Positions 11,013-25,600 of a DNA stretch of 64,000 bases are shown piece after piece. The translations under genes were made by a program, and so were the position numbers. Each line of letters starts with the position of its first letter. The first letter of the stretch is position 1. This DNA comes from Numida meleagris (taxonomy: Eukaryota > Chordata > Aves > Galliformes > Numididae). Below the pieces are notes generated by a model. It saw only the letters and a program-made list of their open reading frames with translations. It made no database searches and was not told the origin of the DNA. The stretch is from NCBI RefSeq assembly GCF_002078875.1, contig NC_034409.1, positions 65,630,583 to 65,694,582 on the forward strand. Reading direction: 5' to 3'.

Positions 11013-14000
11013 GTTCTTACATATTGTGAAATACCAATGGCATTTTCAGTCTATGGTATTAATAAATTTTAAATAACACAAAGACCTAGGATAAAATATG
11101 GTGCCGCGTTGCATGCTTGTGGTTTAATTGAACTTCTCTGAATGTGAATACTTTAAAAAGTAGAAGGAGTTAAGAAGAGATATGCTCTAATTTTTTCTGT
11201 GATGATGGAAAGCTGGAAGGGTATTCAGTATATTGTGGATTTCAGGACAGAGTTCACATTTACTCACTTATGAACCACTCCTGTTTCCTTCATCTATTCA
11301 GCAGATAAAGCTGCTATCTAAATCAATACCTGCTAAGCTTAAGATATTTCCTATCATAGTTCTGGAACAGAAACAATCATTTGTTTCAAACTGGAGCCAT
11401 TCCCAGTTCTTAGCTGTAAAACAAATATATACGTACACATGGCACAAAGATACATGCCAAGAGTCAGTCATGTATTGCAGTAAGTGTAGAGGTACAATGT
11501 GAAAGCCCTGGAATGTTAAACCTATATTTATGAATGAATTTTAACATCCACAAAGATTACTAACTTCTCTGGAAAATGCTGTTTGTTCACTGGGCAATTA
11601 AAAAATGAACTTGTAACTAACATGACAAAGAAATGCTTGACTTGTGAGACATTTAGAAGGTTTATACTTTCATGAATACTTATACTACTTTATGTTTTCA
11701 TTTTCAGAGTAGTTGAATGCAGTGCTACAGCTGGGATTTTAAGAGAGGCAGTCAGGTGCAATTTCAGGTGAGTCTGCTTCAGCAACCACTGTTGCTGTTT
11801 TGCTCTTTTTTTGAGTTGCCCTGGGTCTGAGTTAGATTTTAGTTTTGTGTTTTTTTCCGATGAAAACTCCCAGAAAAGTCTGGAAGATGTTGCAAGCTGC
11901 ACTATATCACATGAAATTATTATCTTAGTTTTCCTCCTACTTTGTCTTTATGTCTTAATTCTGGAGGACAACCAGCTCTACAGCCACTGTGGCCTATCAT
12001 TGAAGTCCAAACTTTCACTAGTCAGAGTACCACCTTAAAAGATCTTCGACCTCTGAACGCCCCAGTCTTTTCTCCAGAGGCTGTGAGCCTCCACCTTGCT
12101 CTTCTCTGATTCCTATAGTCATTCTCTGGCTCCATAAAGTAAATATACTTTTTCAACAGGAGTCAGTAGCATGTAACTGACTCTCTGCCATGCTAGTTGA
12201 AATCAATAACAAGTCCACCTCTACCTTTTCACTCTTTTGCTCCCGTTCAGCTTTATTCCTGCATATTCACATAAGCCTCATTTTTATTCTTCTAGAAAAT
12301 GTTGTGCCTTGCACAGTAACCTGTACCAATCTCCAGTTATCAATGCTTCATTTTAAATGTATTTTGCTTTTTTTAGCACATCTATTCCACTTTGAAAGGC
12401 TATTTCAAGTTCTCTTCTTTTCAACATTTAATACTGAATAGTTTATAGCCTAAATTTACTTTTAGGTAGTATATTCAAGTTTCAAGTTTTCAATATTCCA
12501 TTTCAAGTTGTCCTATAGCTTTAATAGTCCTTAATAGCAAAGTATTTATGGAGGTATCCCTTAAAATCATTTTTACTAACCTGAACAATTCAGAATTTTT
12601 CTATTTTTTTATAAGTTGACTATTTCCTTGCTCCTTCTGAAGGACTATATCTGAACTTGCTACAGTTTCAAATAATATTTACAGAAAATGAATAACCATA
12701 GTTGGGAATTTATCTATTAAATTCAGATTTTCCTTCATCCAGTCTTCGACTATTGTTCCCAGCCATGTACGTGTCTTTTTACTGAGCTACTCTTGATCTG
12801 ATTAACTTCCAAACTTCCATCCTTATGTCCAGGTGCTGGGTTGTTTTTTTTTTTTTTTTTGCTTGGTTGATTGGTTGTTATTTGTTGCTGTTGTTGTTGT
12901 TTTTTCCCCTCTGTTCAGTTTCAATCTTTGACTTTGGCCTTTTTGCCTCATTTTTTTTTCCTCTCTACTTAAACCAAGCTTAACTCAGCAACAAAACAAG
13001 GGCCAAAAAACCAGTTGCAAAAAATCCTGATCATAAAGGTGAGGTGAATAAAGATTAGTCTGTCAACAGCATTTCACTGGCGTGCCCCCAGATGGAAAAC
13101 ATTTAGTGGAGTCTTTAGGAAGCTGCTTTGGAAAAAACTTAAAGGCTTGTTTGAATTGTGAATTTTCAAATAGTTAAATTTTCAGTGGATGAATAAAATT
13201 GTCTTCAAGCATAAGAATACTCTTTCTTTCTTGGAAAAAAAAAGGTAAGTTATTTCTAAAAACGGTGATAAACCTTATTTTCTTCTGTTCTTTTTTTTTT
13301 TTTTTTTTAATTGAACTGTTTGGGCTGTAATCGTACATCTTCTTTTCCATTTAGCTACAGCAACAACAAAAATCGTTCTGAGGAAAAAAAAAAAACAACA
13401 CAAAAAACAAAAACCTGGAAGCATTCAACCAAACCAGTTAGTTTAGTAATATTGTATGTAAGAGTAAATATTGTTCAGTAGACTTCAGCAGTGCAGATAT
13501 TTCCTGTCTCATTTATAATAAGACTTTTAGTATAGAATGTGGGTATGTATCTTATTAAATATGGTAAGAAGAATTCCTTATTATTCTAATATGTAATTTT
13601 CATATATATATATTAAGGAAATACACTGAAACTTGTTGGAAGCTATGAAAATATGCTAGATCTCAAAATGTCTTCATCTAATAAACCATTTCTATAGGTC
13701 ATATCAGGTAGCAGATTCTGATGCACTTGTTAAAGTGTAATGGAGCAGGAGAGAAGAATCACATTAAAACAAAAGTATAGATGAAGAGTTTTAGCTTTCA
13801 TTCTTAGACCTGTTTTCCTCTAAATAAGGAGAGTAATGTAGCCTTCTGTTTCTACTGACCTTATCTTCAAACACTTTTCTGTGTATAATCTTTTCTCCCC
13901 ACCGCCTGCTCTATAGGCTAGACTGTACTTTAAATGGGGCTATAATAACTTGTATACTTGCTGGTCCTACTATTTTTCTCTTGAGTCTTGGCAGAATTTT

Positions 14001-17000
14001 AAATACTGCTGACAGATATTTTTTCTATATCTCTTTCTGTTCTGTATGACAGTGCTTGACTTTAATTCTTTTTGGTTTAATCTGTTGGGTTTTTTTGTAT
14101 ATAAACAGAAATTATTGTTGGGAAGCCACAGGAGTGATACCATATTGATCCTGGACTCCTTCACTAGCCAAACTGTAGCAGAGTATGGTTTGTGCTTGCA
14201 GAGGGACAGTGACTGGTATTAGTTTATTCTTTGCTTCCGGACAACAGGCAGACATTTTGGTAATTCTCTACAGCTTCTGTCAAACTTCAAGCTGAGTTGA
14301 CATAATAGTGTTTATTAATATGACTCTGTGGCATACGTTCCTGGAATACTCTGTATTGCTGTTCCCATAAATACACGTGTTACTCATTGTGAGGTGTGCA
14401 TTTCCGTTTAGTGTGTGCCAGGAACTAATGGGAGGGCTTTGTCCTGCTATTTTTATCAGTCTTTAAAATAAGAGTTGCTCAATACACTTATATAGAAATC
14501 ATTTAGCCCGATAGATTCAAACAGACCCCAAAAGAATCAGCAATCACAAGAAACCCTGTTCTGTTCTCCTTGTTTAAGGATATGTAAGTTGATGTTGCTC
14601 AACCAGAATGTTGTTAGTCTGAAAGTATTTAATAAAATGTCTTTGATAAACAGTTCCTTCAAAGTGATCTGTAGTAAAATACCTCCATAGATCTGGAGTA
14701 GATTTATAAACCAGAAATAAGAGGAAAGATGCTGGATGACATTTTATTTATTTTCATTTTGGCTTGTTAAATCTACCCACTTGAACACTTTTCTAATCTG
14801 TGTGAGCACTTTCCTTATTGATGAGGCTTCCTTTGGGCAGCAATGACCTATTAGGGATACAAAATTTGTGGTTTGTTGAAACAGAGCTGTGTTGATTGAG
14901 CCACCACAACACACTTCGATTCTCAATTGGTCAGGGAGTTTACGCGGGGTTTGAAGTCCTGTTTAGTAAAAACACTTTGCTTTTAAAGCATGCATGCAAT
15001 TCAATAACAAAAAAAAGTATCGTGTTTATCTAAATGTTTCATCAGGAGCAAATGAAACGTGTAAGCTTCTCTTGAGGAGGAGGAAAGTTCTTTCATTCTC
15101 TTTCCAAGAAAAACTTGGGAACTATTGCATGAGTGTTTTCAAGAACTGTGAAAACACTAGAAATCAAGGGGTCCTTTCTTGGTTTACTGTATTGCTTAGA
15201 GAACTGGCCTGGAAACTGGGATCTGTGGCTTCATTTCTATCTTGTTTCATATGCTTCTTTAATTCTTCAAGCTCTTCCACTCTCCTCTTCTTGGTGTTCT
15301 ATAGTGGAATGTCAAAGCACCTGGTGTAACCATCAGAAGCTAATAGTGTCTGTGATCAAGGCTGGCAGCACAAGAGCGGTTTGTGTATGTCTGTGGGTTT
15401 GCTCAGAGCTAATAAGCTCTGCTGCAAGGAAATGGTTCATGTTGCACTGTTTTGGAGCAGAAGTGTGGTGAAATCATGACTATCTATAACCAGTCTGATA
15501 CACGTGCTCTTTCCATTTCTGCCTCAAGGAATTTGACTCTCTAGCATATTTGTATGATCTTTGGTTCAAATTGGTATTGTTATTTGGGCCAGTAGGTAGT
15601 TTAAGGAAATCTTATTTTGTTTAATTTTGCTTCCTCTAGAAAGCAAGATGGAAGAAGCTAAGAATGTGTATTGTAGAATGGATTTGTCAGTAAGGAATCT
15701 GATGTGACCTTTTTTTGATCTTGTCACTGTAATAGATAATTTCATTAAAATCTCTGTTCAACCCCTAAAAGGAAATGTTAGAAATTATTAGGAAAGCAAG
15801 AATGATCAAAATAGGAGACATCGTTGTGCCAGCATGAAAATCCATAGTTTGCCCATACTTCTGAGTAAAGGGTATGTTTATTTTCCCTTAATGTCAAAAA
15901 GGGCATGATAGAACTAGAGTGGGTTTAAAAAAAAAAAAAAAAAAGGCAGTAGGGATGATTAATTGCATAGCGTCTGTATGAGAATGCCTGAGTAATTTAG
16001 ATTTCTGCAGCTTGAACATGTTTTGGAGGAGATAGCCTAGAGGTCAGTGATGGTATCAACGGAGGTCTTGGGTAGTCTACCCTCTTTTCCACTTGAGTGG
16101 ACATAATTGGAGACAAGCTCAAAAGAATAAGGGATGATTTTTCTTCAGGAAATTGAGAGCAGACTTGTGGAATTCCTTCAGTAATAATGTGGTTCTGGGA
16201 AATTAGTGCACCAAGGGAAGCCTGTGTGTGTATTTAGAACACTTAAATCACATCAGGTTCAGGAAATAAGTTGAGCTGAAACTGTCAGATAGAAGGATAC
16301 TTAGTAGAAGTACCATATAGGCTTTCCTTCCTCACCTTCTCCTTATAACCACTGTGGATTGTTTTTTGGTCTTTTTATTTTATTGTGATTCTGTGTGATT
16401 GTGGCGTCCAATAACTCAGTTAAGATGAACCAAAGAACTGTATTATTTCTTATGGATATTCAATTTTTCCTTTTACTGTCTTTGCTTTACCTGTATTCAT
16501 GTTATGATTGGTATCTACTTCAATAGTTCATCTTATGTTACTGAAACACTTTTTTTTTTTTACCTACAAATTGAAAATACGTATCTTTAACACTGAGACT
16601 GAGACTGCTATAATCACTTCAGTAGGTTTTCTTTTGTCCTCAGATGCTTCATAAAGCTCTTTGGCTAAGACTAGTTTATTCAGAGTGTTTTGAATATGCT
16701 CTTCTTTTAATACAGAGTATGAGATGTACTCTTTTATTCCATGGATAGCCTTCAGATGAAATACTCCATACCTTTTTTTGGTATTGGTTGTTGTTGGTTT
16801 TGTTTATTTCATCCTTCCTTTAATTCCCTACTCAGACTCTTATTCAAGGCACTATGTCTGCGACCAAACTGAAGAACTGCTTGTTCTTCATCTTATTCCT
16901 TTCAGAAGTGATGTTCTTTTAAGATAATTCAATCTTAAGAAAAACAAAACAAAACAAAACCCTAATCTGTTGAATTCACATAGAAAAATCCTCAAAGCAA

Positions 17001-19131
17001 TGTGAAATTAGCAGTTATATTCATATAATCTTAAATTACGTTGGTGAATGTTTATAAACCATTTGTTTTTCTGTACTGTTTACTTCCATTTAAAATAGTC
17101 CTAATGAAAGATACAGCATCATTTCCAGGCTTCACTGATCGTATTCAGTTCTAGGGCAGCAGAAATAAGATTTTTGCCCATTTCTAATGCAGCAGTGAAA
17201 GCTAACAAGGTTACCATTTTACTGTACTACTCATTTCAGGACTCTTTGCCCATAAGAAATCCAGATACTCTCTAGCTTTGATTTTTAGGCATCATTCACT
17301 CAAAATAATAGAGCTTAGCTTAAAAAGTTGGTCAATGCTTGCAAGACATAGGAATACACTGCTAGTGCCAGACTATAGTCCTGAGCTAGCATTTACTTTT
17401 CTATATGGTTATGCTCTTTTAGTATTGTTCTTTCTCCTTTTTGTCATATGTGGGAGTGCAAAAGATGAATCTGCTGTCTACATGTCATTTAGAAGCACTT
17501 ATGAATGCCTCAGCAAGGAAGATATTATAGGAATTCAAATTATTATACCAGCAATAATTGCAATAATACACCATAACATACTCCTTTTGAAAGGTTGTAG
17601 TGATCCAGCCTAGTGGGAAGAATAATTAAAAAATCTTTTCTTTCTCTTATCCAAGCACATTTTGAATTTTATTGAAGTTTACATACAAATGATTGCACCC
17701 AATAGAAGTACTACTATTTCTTAGCACTCGTACAGTATAAGCTTTTGTGGCTCTCTTCAGTTCTTCCACAGTCTGGAAACAAACTGTCAGAAATGATTTT
17801 CACATCATTAAGTAGGGTTTTCAGAAGAAATAGAATGAAAAAATCTTTGGTTAGTCACACTGGATTATCACTAATTATAACTTCTAATGATTAAATTTAG
17901 CAAGTAACATGAACTTACAAGTTAGTTAATCAATTAAGCCAAAATAATCCTCACAATTAGGGTAATTTCAATATATCTGAATGCAGATCTAACCACTTCA
18001 CTTATAAATACTTCTGCAGCAAGAAATTTGGGCCAGAATTACCACAAACTGAGTCTCCAGAATTTATATGAAACATTAAAAATAACTATCCAAGTTAAAA
18101 TAAAATATTTTCTAAAATAAGTTGTGTAATGTTTTGAGGAGAAGTATTGTTTGTCCCACACCTGGGCTTTACAACAGTAATTGGGTCCTGACACTTCTTG
18201 ACCACAACAGCACTGTTTCTGTGATTTACATGGCTGCCTGCAGTGTCTCTGCTTCCAGGAAGCAATAGTCATCCACCAAAGATGGTTGTAATAAAGATAA
18301 TTTGTCTTCATTATTGAACTTCTCAGGTAAACTGACTGAATTCTTAGTATCTAGGAATGTTTTAGACATGGAGAGCTCATCTATCAGTAGTCTATTGAAT
18401 TTAATTAATGGCTGCATCTCATTTCTTCAAATAATTTTATTTCAGGATACTTTTTGCTCCATAGTTGGACTTTTTTCTATTTTCTGATGATCACAAAAAC
18501 TAATTTTTATTTGGACATTGGTACAAATTACAATTTCTATAATTTTTTTTCTAAAATCCATTGCTTTGCCTTGTTGGAACAGTTACAAAAATATTTCTTT
18601 GACTATATTTTGACTATTGGTCCTGTTAAACTTTGCTCTCTTGTTCAGCTTGTGCATAGCATTCTGAACTGTATGGAAAGCAGTCTTTTTTTTTTTTTTT
18701 TTCCTCAACAACCTGGAAAATGCTATTTTTACAACTTTTTGCTTGACTCCAAATAAATACAGAAAATTGAACAAGAAGAACAGATTTTGTTTAAGTAATT
18801 ATTTGGAATATTAGGAAACTTGTCTGCGCTTTTGTTTTGAAGGGTTGAACTTCTATTTCTTTTAACTGATCAAAATTTTATTCCACCAAAATAGCTGGGG
18901 AAGCCAGCTGGTAAATTACAATAAGGACTTAGATAAGAATTAGAATAAGCTTTAAGCACATGTACATGAAAACTATTTGTTTTTGTCAAACTTGTTTACC
19001 AAAGAATTGATGGCAAACGTGCCCTAAACTTGAGATGTAATAGTGCAAAACCAACAAAATATAATTATACTGTACATAGAGTGGGCTGTGCCAGAGAAAT
19101 TCTGTGTTGAATAATCCTTTCTCATTTACAT
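11013..19131. other. Unique AT-rich noncoding DNA with homopolymers
   Basis: About 8 kb with no recognised gene or interspersed repeat. It contains T tracts of 17-18 bases at 12844-12860, 13291-13308 and 18686-18703, an A18 tract at 15927-15944, (AT)n at 13601-13612 and an AAAAC repeat at 16939-16962. Overlapping frames of 111-112 codons at 14994-15471 and 17278-17613 have AT-driven composition and no supporting signals. Confidence 0.55.
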
Positions 19132-19409
19132 TCAGGACAAGGGGGAATGGTTTTAAGCTCAAGGAAGGAAGGTTTGGATTGGATGTCAGGAGGAAGTTCT
19201 TTACTGAGAGAGTGGTGAAGTGCTGGAACAGGCTGCCCGGAGAGGTTGTGGATGCCTCATCCCTGGAGGTGTTCAAGACCAGGTTGGATGGGGCCCTGAG
19301 CAACCTTGTCTAGAGCCAGATCTGGAAGTTGGTGGCCCTGCCTGTGGCAGGGGGTTTGGAGCTTGATGATCCTTGAGATCCCTTCCAATCCAAGCCATTC
19401 TATGATTCT
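19132..19409 (+). mobile_element. CR1 LINE 3' fragment, plus strand
   Basis: This short CR1 begins inside the C-terminal ORF2 segment. Its translation at 19104-19313 includes [38 protein letters not shown] and [17 protein letters not shown]. It runs through the 3' UTR (GGGGGTTTGGAGCTTGATGA) to the terminal TATGATTCT at 19401-19409. The frame is intact over this stretch, but everything upstream is missing. Confidence 0.95.
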
Positions 19410-22150
19410 CAAATGCAGTAACTTCAGCAGATCTGCACAGTTTGTTCAGCCTCCCACTAATCACACATGTTCAGACTTGTTTTTTCTTCAAGTAAACAGA
19501 TGAAATAATGATGCTCAGAATGTCTGATTTCCCTACTGGAAACCCTGTAGAATGAGTTTCCTTGCATTCCCATATGGTTCCAAGGCAGTGCCACACTCAT
19601 TCACTTTGACAGAAGATTAAATGAGCACACAGTCACGTTCCTGCCTTCTGGAGTTCTTTGGTGTCATCCTGTCAGCTCTGGTCTTGTGTCCCTGAGTGGC
19701 TATGATCATCTTGCACAAGGTGGGCTGGCTTTACCTTTAAAAACAAAAGTTGTTCAGGAAGAGTTTTCCAGGTCACCAAGTTCTTACAAGATTCCCCCCC
19801 CCATGTAGTGCAGGTTTGCTTTCTCTTTAAACCTACATTGCTGGGGCCTATCAATAAAAGGAATGGGCTTTCCTAGACACCTTTATGTTGGCTTTGGCAT
19901 CTGTGGACTGCTGCAGCTGAAAATGAATTCAAAAACAAAATTAACAATGTATTTTCTGCACAAGATCTTCTGTCTTACTGCAGGAAAACACAAGAACAAC
20001 TGGCAAAACAAGGAATAAATTGGGGCAAGGCAACCCAGACCTAATTTACTGAATTCCACATGGATCATCGTCCTGATGGAATCTGACCTTTAGTCATTTC
20101 AACTGGCTCATGAAATTTCATCTTTGCCCCTCAGCAGAATGCTGCAATGGGTTAGGCTGCCTTGTCCAACATGCCTGTGTGACTGTCTTCAATGCCATTC
20201 CAGTGTTTCTGCCTTACCTGAAGGTGAGGCTGGCTTCACCCTCTTCTATTGATCCCAACATGCCTACATCACTGAAACATCATTTCTGACGTGTGGTGTT
20301 TCAACGTAAGCACAACAGACTGCATCCCTATACTCCCTGGGTGCCTTGCACGTTGCTGGAACTTTAGGCATCTGCTTTCATGTTTTGTTGAATTTGAGTT
20401 CAACTGGCTGACTATCGATAGCAAACGAGTGGCCAAAAAAGCATCTGAAGCCACATCTTGATTCCCAGCATAGCGCCCTAATCACAAGATAATGCTTCTT
20501 TTTTTTTTCCATCTTTTTATTCAATACTTTTTTTCTTGGTCCTGTGGAACTATCTTTTCTCAGCCAGATACATCAGTTAATGTTCATGAGCTCCATCTAA
20601 CGCAGTGTGCTGTGCAATACTGCGTGAAGGATTTTTCATCCTTGCTTTCCAAATAATTATGTTTCAAGAATCGCCTTCTATTTGCAGTGGTAACAAAATA
20701 AAACCATAGTTTTGTCTGCTGCTGTCTAGCTTTTCTTATCAATTCCTTTTCTCATAAATACCCATTCTGAAATACTCAACAACCTTAGGAAGCCATGTGA
20801 CCCTTTTCCTCCCCTTTATTACTGCCTACCAGAAGTTGGCTCCCACTATATAAAAGGAGAACTTTAGACCATTCATGGCTTATCTTACTTGCAATAAGCC
20901 AACAGTTGAGGTTCCTCCTTGACCCTGCAGCTGATCGTGAAACTGTCAGGAGAGAATTATGTACTTCAAGAAGGCATAAATCACTTAGTTAATCATAATT
21001 AAACCTGCGGAAGCTAAGAATCAGTTAAACGCACAAAACCTTTCTAGCAGCCATTGCAGCTGCCCTTTTTTGCAAATCCATCATTTGGAGCAAGATAAGC
21101 ATCCAGGAAAAAACAAATGCCTTTTGCTTAAATGCACAAGACTTCCAATATAAAGGTGGTTACCTTGAAATCCCAGCTCTAAAAAATTTAATTTGCTTTA
21201 TTCAAAATATGAATTAGAGATGAGGAGAGGTGAAGGATTTTTTTTTCTTTTGATGGTGAAATCATACTTGTAATGTTGCCTGTCCTGCTCAACCCAACAG
21301 AAATTGTTTGAAGAGAATGTTTTCCAGACTTGTAAAAATCTATGAGAATGAATGTGCTTATGGAAACCAGCACAGGCCTGGACACCGAGGGAATGTGCAA
21401 GACACAAGCCTGAGCCTTCATTTTGCAACTGATATGCTAAGTGTAAAACTTCCTGCACTCAGATATTTGAGTCCAATATTAAAATATTGGGTAAGAGATT
21501 TTCCTGTGCCTTTTACCTCAGGGACTTGAAGCAAGTGGAGCAAGTGCAGTACTGCTCTATCCAAACAAAACTACAGAAAGTAGGACTTGGCACAAAAACA
21601 ATATACTTCTTTATTGAAGGGGCGAGGGGAGAATCCAGTTCCATACTGGGATAAAACCAAGCCTGTTACCTTTATTTTACGTTTTTTAAAAAGTGCCTAT
21701 TGGGAGACTGGGGGGAAGACGAAGATCAAAAAACCAAGAATAAAGACTTGAACCTGAATCTTCATTCTCTAGGATAAGTGCCAAGGTCCACTGTATTATT
21801 GGCTTCTCTGGCATGTTTTTTTCTATAAACTTTTTGAGGTAGTTTCATTTTCTTTAAAGAAACATTCACTGGAGTAGAGAGTTTATACTTCATTGAATCC
21901 AGTGTCCTAAGTAAATGGACATTCTGCAACAACAGGACTGTGGGACCATTTCACATCAAGGCCCAGTGGGTATTAGCCACTTCCAAGGGCGGAAGTGCTG
22001 CAGAAGGAGAAGAGAGCAGCCCAAAAGTACCCAGCAGTAAGGCCAGGCAACTGGTACACTGACGTTAAGGTGACTTCTGTGAGTACAGATGGCGGACAAG
22101 GGAAAGGGGAACCTGAAATTCCCTTGTGTTATGGAAATAGTACGAAGGAA
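19410..22150. other. Unique noncoding DNA
   Basis: No gene or repeat family was recognised. A consensus-like TATA element lies at 20847-20857 (entered separately). The open frames are short. A C8 run sits at 19795-19802. Confidence 0.5.
20847..20857 (+). promoter_or_regulatory. TATA-box-like element TATATAAAAGG
   Basis: A strong match to the TATA consensus with a G/C flank. The expected start site would fall near 20877. Only a 15-codon frame (ATG at 20875) follows, and no CpG-rich core or exon is visible, so a functional promoter is doubtful in AT-rich DNA. Confidence 0.15.
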
Positions 22151-22241
22151 CATGGTTTAGTGGGGAAGTATTGATGGTAGGTGGATGGTTGAACTGGATG
22201 ACTTTGGAGATCTGTTCCAACCTTGGTGACTCTACGATTCT
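22151..22241 (+). mobile_element. CR1 3' tail, plus strand
   Basis: About 90 bases of CR1 3' UTR: a GGTAGGTGGATGGTTGAACTG core, then GATGACTTTGGAGATCTGTT, then TCCAACCTTGGTGACTCT and a single degenerate octamer ACGATTCT. This is a severely 5'-truncated insertion with no coding text left. Confidence 0.85.
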
Positions 22242-22627
22242 AAGTGCCCTAAGTACTGGATTTTTCTGCTGTTACTTTTCTTCTCCATGTCTATTATTCT
22301 GTCTCTATGGTTTTAACTGGAAATTATACTTTTCCTAATGAAACTTGCTTTATGCCCGGTACTGCTCCATGAAAAGTTTTGCTCTTTTATGAGTCAACAG
22401 TTTCTGACAAGAGTAAAACCAATCATTAGAAAACCCTCAAACAAACTGCTTTTGGTATACTGCATTGCAGAGCCCTTCTGTATAAAAAAAGAATGCATAC
22501 TGCTGTGCACTACTCCAGCAATGTTTTCTCTTTTGTCTCCAGATAATTTTGGGAATAAAATCATTGGTGCAAACACTTCTTGAACACTGTCAGTTCTGAA
22601 CTGTCTGGATTAGCTGTCTGTGTTATT

Positions 22628-22677
22628 CAGGAAGTCAGATTAGATGAACCTAGTGCTGCCTTCTGGTTGTAGGCTCT
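22628..22677 (+). mobile_element. Possible ancient CR1/L3-like tail remnant
   Basis: The stretch GGAAGTCAGATTAGATGAAC followed by CTTCTGGTTGTAGGCTCT resembles the 3' ends of old amniote CR1/L3 elements (AGGTCAGACTAGATGA ... CCTTCTGGCCTT...CTATGA). It is far more diverged than the avian copies in this window. The match is short and made by eye. Confidence 0.4.
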
Positions 22678-25600
22678 ATTTAATAGTTTCCTTGACTCCT
22701 TTTAAAATGTGGAATGTGGGCTAGACACTGTGTAAGAGCTCTGTCTAGAGCACCTCCTTGTTTTCTCCCTCTTTTTTTTTTTTCAGCTAACTCTTCCAAG
22801 AAACAGGATGGGATAAGAATATGTGTAGCAAAGATCTACAATGCCAGGAGAGTATGATCATCTACGAGAGGACTGAATTCAGTGTGTCTAACTCCCCTGA
22901 GAAAAAGATGTATAGAAATGATGGGAATTGAAAAGATGTTGGTTAGATATTGCTAAATTGCTACCGACAAAAAACAAACAAAAACTACCAACAACAAACC
23001 TTGCAAACTGACATTTAATAAGGACTTTATCTTTCTATAGAGATTTTGCTGGGGGAGAAATAACCTCTTCCATTTTAGAGGATGATATAAAAACTTACAG
23101 AAAAGTGGTTTTTTTCACTGATGGCCTCTAGCCTCTGCTGATGTCCAGCAGATGGTGCTGAGGAAAGCAGATGTTTCTTATGTACAAAAGCAATAATGGA
23201 TGTTATTACTGGATATGCTTCTCCCCATTGTTCAATGCACTTTACATTGTGACTGCTGCATGCATGCTGAGTGACATGAAGGAGTCTTAATCATCAGCCA
23301 TTGGAGATGGAAAAATGATAGTTCTGTTCTCTAACAAGGTTTTGTAACCCTCCTCGGGAAATGTTATGCTGCACTTTTCATTTAGCACACAGCCATAGAC
23401 TACTTTGTCTATTGTAAAACTGCGAGGGCAGCTACAGGCAGTTTATAAAACACCTCCTGTGCCCCGATAAACTGTGGCTCAATTTGAGTAGTGCTCTGGT
23501 ATCCCAAACCTCATGGTTTCGCCTTGCAGAGATTGACCAGAAACCTCTGATTTGCACTGAGAATCATCTTATTAGCTAGCTGGAAGAGCTGACTAGATTA
23601 AAGAATCTGAAAGCACTTGTGACATCAAAGGATAGATGAAATCACCAAGACAATTGAATCGTATTTGCAGCAGAAGATAAACATTGTGAAATGGTTAAAT
23701 TCACAAGCTATTTTGATTGCCTTGTTTGTGTCCTACACTTTAAAATACTGAGGCCAACAATTCTGGAAGCCTCTGTAGCTTAAGATGTTGTCTAGAGCTA
23801 TGAAGTTTTCCACAGATGTAAATGGTATAAAGACTTCAGTGTGAACCAAAGCCAAGTCATAAAGAAGCTGCAAAATTTGTTCTCTAGGTGCTGATTCAAA
23901 GTACTTGGTGGAAAGGTTCTGGATGACATCCCTATATTTACTTAGAATAGTAGCTCTGATATTTCTACCACAGCCATTGTTGGTCTAATAGTTAAACAAG
24001 TTTACTAGATATCTGAGCAGAGTGACCACATAAGTCCTCTTTTACACTTAGAGAAAAGAAAAGAAAAGGTGGAGCAGAATTGGAGCTACAGAGGAAGGAA
24101 CAGAGATTTCAGAAACAAAGTGAGAGGCACATGGTCTCATGGGAAAAGTAGTGAGTGAGAGAGGTCTCGGACTTTGGGAAGCAAGATGCTACCATGAAGC
24201 ACCCCAAGGTGAAAGTGGAATACATGGCAGGAGGTGGCTCCTGCAGCTAGCGTGGACACTTGTTTTTGAATGATCACCCCATTTGGAGACCTTTCAGCAG
24301 ATCTTACCTGCCTGTTCATTACTTAGATGGGAAAAGTAAAGGGTGAGTGTCCTACGATTAGCAACTAAGGGAAAGGCTATCCTGATGACTGAAGTTAAGA
24401 CTTGTAAATCTGTGTTAATTTCCCTGCTTTATGTAAACTTGCTGTGAAAACAAGGAAAACATCCTCCTTAGTCCTAAATTCCTTATCAAACATATTAAAG
24501 GCTCTTCATTATTTCAGCAAAGACTTAAGTTAAAGAGAGGGAGGTTCTCTTCCATCTGTAGCAGGGTACATGTAAACTTGGAAGAGAATATGTTTTTCAC
24601 AGTGGAGAATAGATACTTATGGAGAGGGAGAATAAAATATCTTTTAAAATGTGAATGATATCAGAACAGTGTGCAAAGGAAATAATCTGGTGTTTAAAGA
24701 CAACAGATTTTTTAAATTTTTGATTGATTTAATTTCTCTTGGATTTCAAAGTTGTTTCTTTCTGTATCGGTTTTTTACTGGCTTGATATTAATTACTTAC
24801 TGCAGGCTTAGTGGCCATTACTTTTGTTTGCTTTGTTATTGCTCTAAATGATAACATCACATCTTGCATTAATTTGACTTTGGAAAAAAAAATATTGGAC
24901 GGCTGTATTCTCTAACTTTCAGAATGAAATACAGCACCTATATCCTTATTTGGATAATTAGAATGTTTAGCACCTTAATAGCAGGCTCAGTAAGCTCAAA
25001 TATCAATGCACACTGCAATGAAGTTCAGTGACGAGATTCCAGGACTACTGCTGTCTACATGGCTTGTGCTGTGCCACATGGGAAACCAGACTGGTGTCCT
25101 GCAAGTGTGGCCACAGTAGTGCAGTGGACATCTGCACTAGCAAGTTCTGCCTCGCAAGTAACCACATGCCTGCATGTTTGATCTGGTTTGGGTATGTGGG
25201 TGACTTTCCACAGGAATAAGTACAGCACACAAGGAAACGACATCATAAAGGAAGATTAAGACTGGGATCATGTTTGCTGCAGACCTGGAAGTAGAGCTTG
25301 CAGAGGTAGAGGGCCCCAGTGGCAACGTGCGCTGTGGGCAGGAGACTGCGCACTGCCGTTGGTACTGCATATCCCAGAGCCCTGCCTTGCTTGGGGAGAT
25401 GTAGCAGGCATTTCTCCCACAGTGCAGAGCTATTATTTTATCTGGCTAGAATCCATGGCTGAAGTAGAAAGCCCTCATCTCCAACTTTATGGTCAAACCT
25501 GTTGTTTGTACCCTCTGCTCACTTTTGGTTGAGTGACTGATGGCACTCAAGGGGCATATGTTCTTATCCATTAAGCTGCCTTTTCTGAAACGCTGTGTAT

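Noticed and set aside
14994..15471. Two overlapping 111-112 codon plus frames
   Set aside because: Two different frames of the same DNA, neither with coding-like composition.
17278..17613. 111-codon plus frame with hydrophobic segments
   Set aside because: Hydrophobicity follows from T-rich codons; no start context or relatives recognised.
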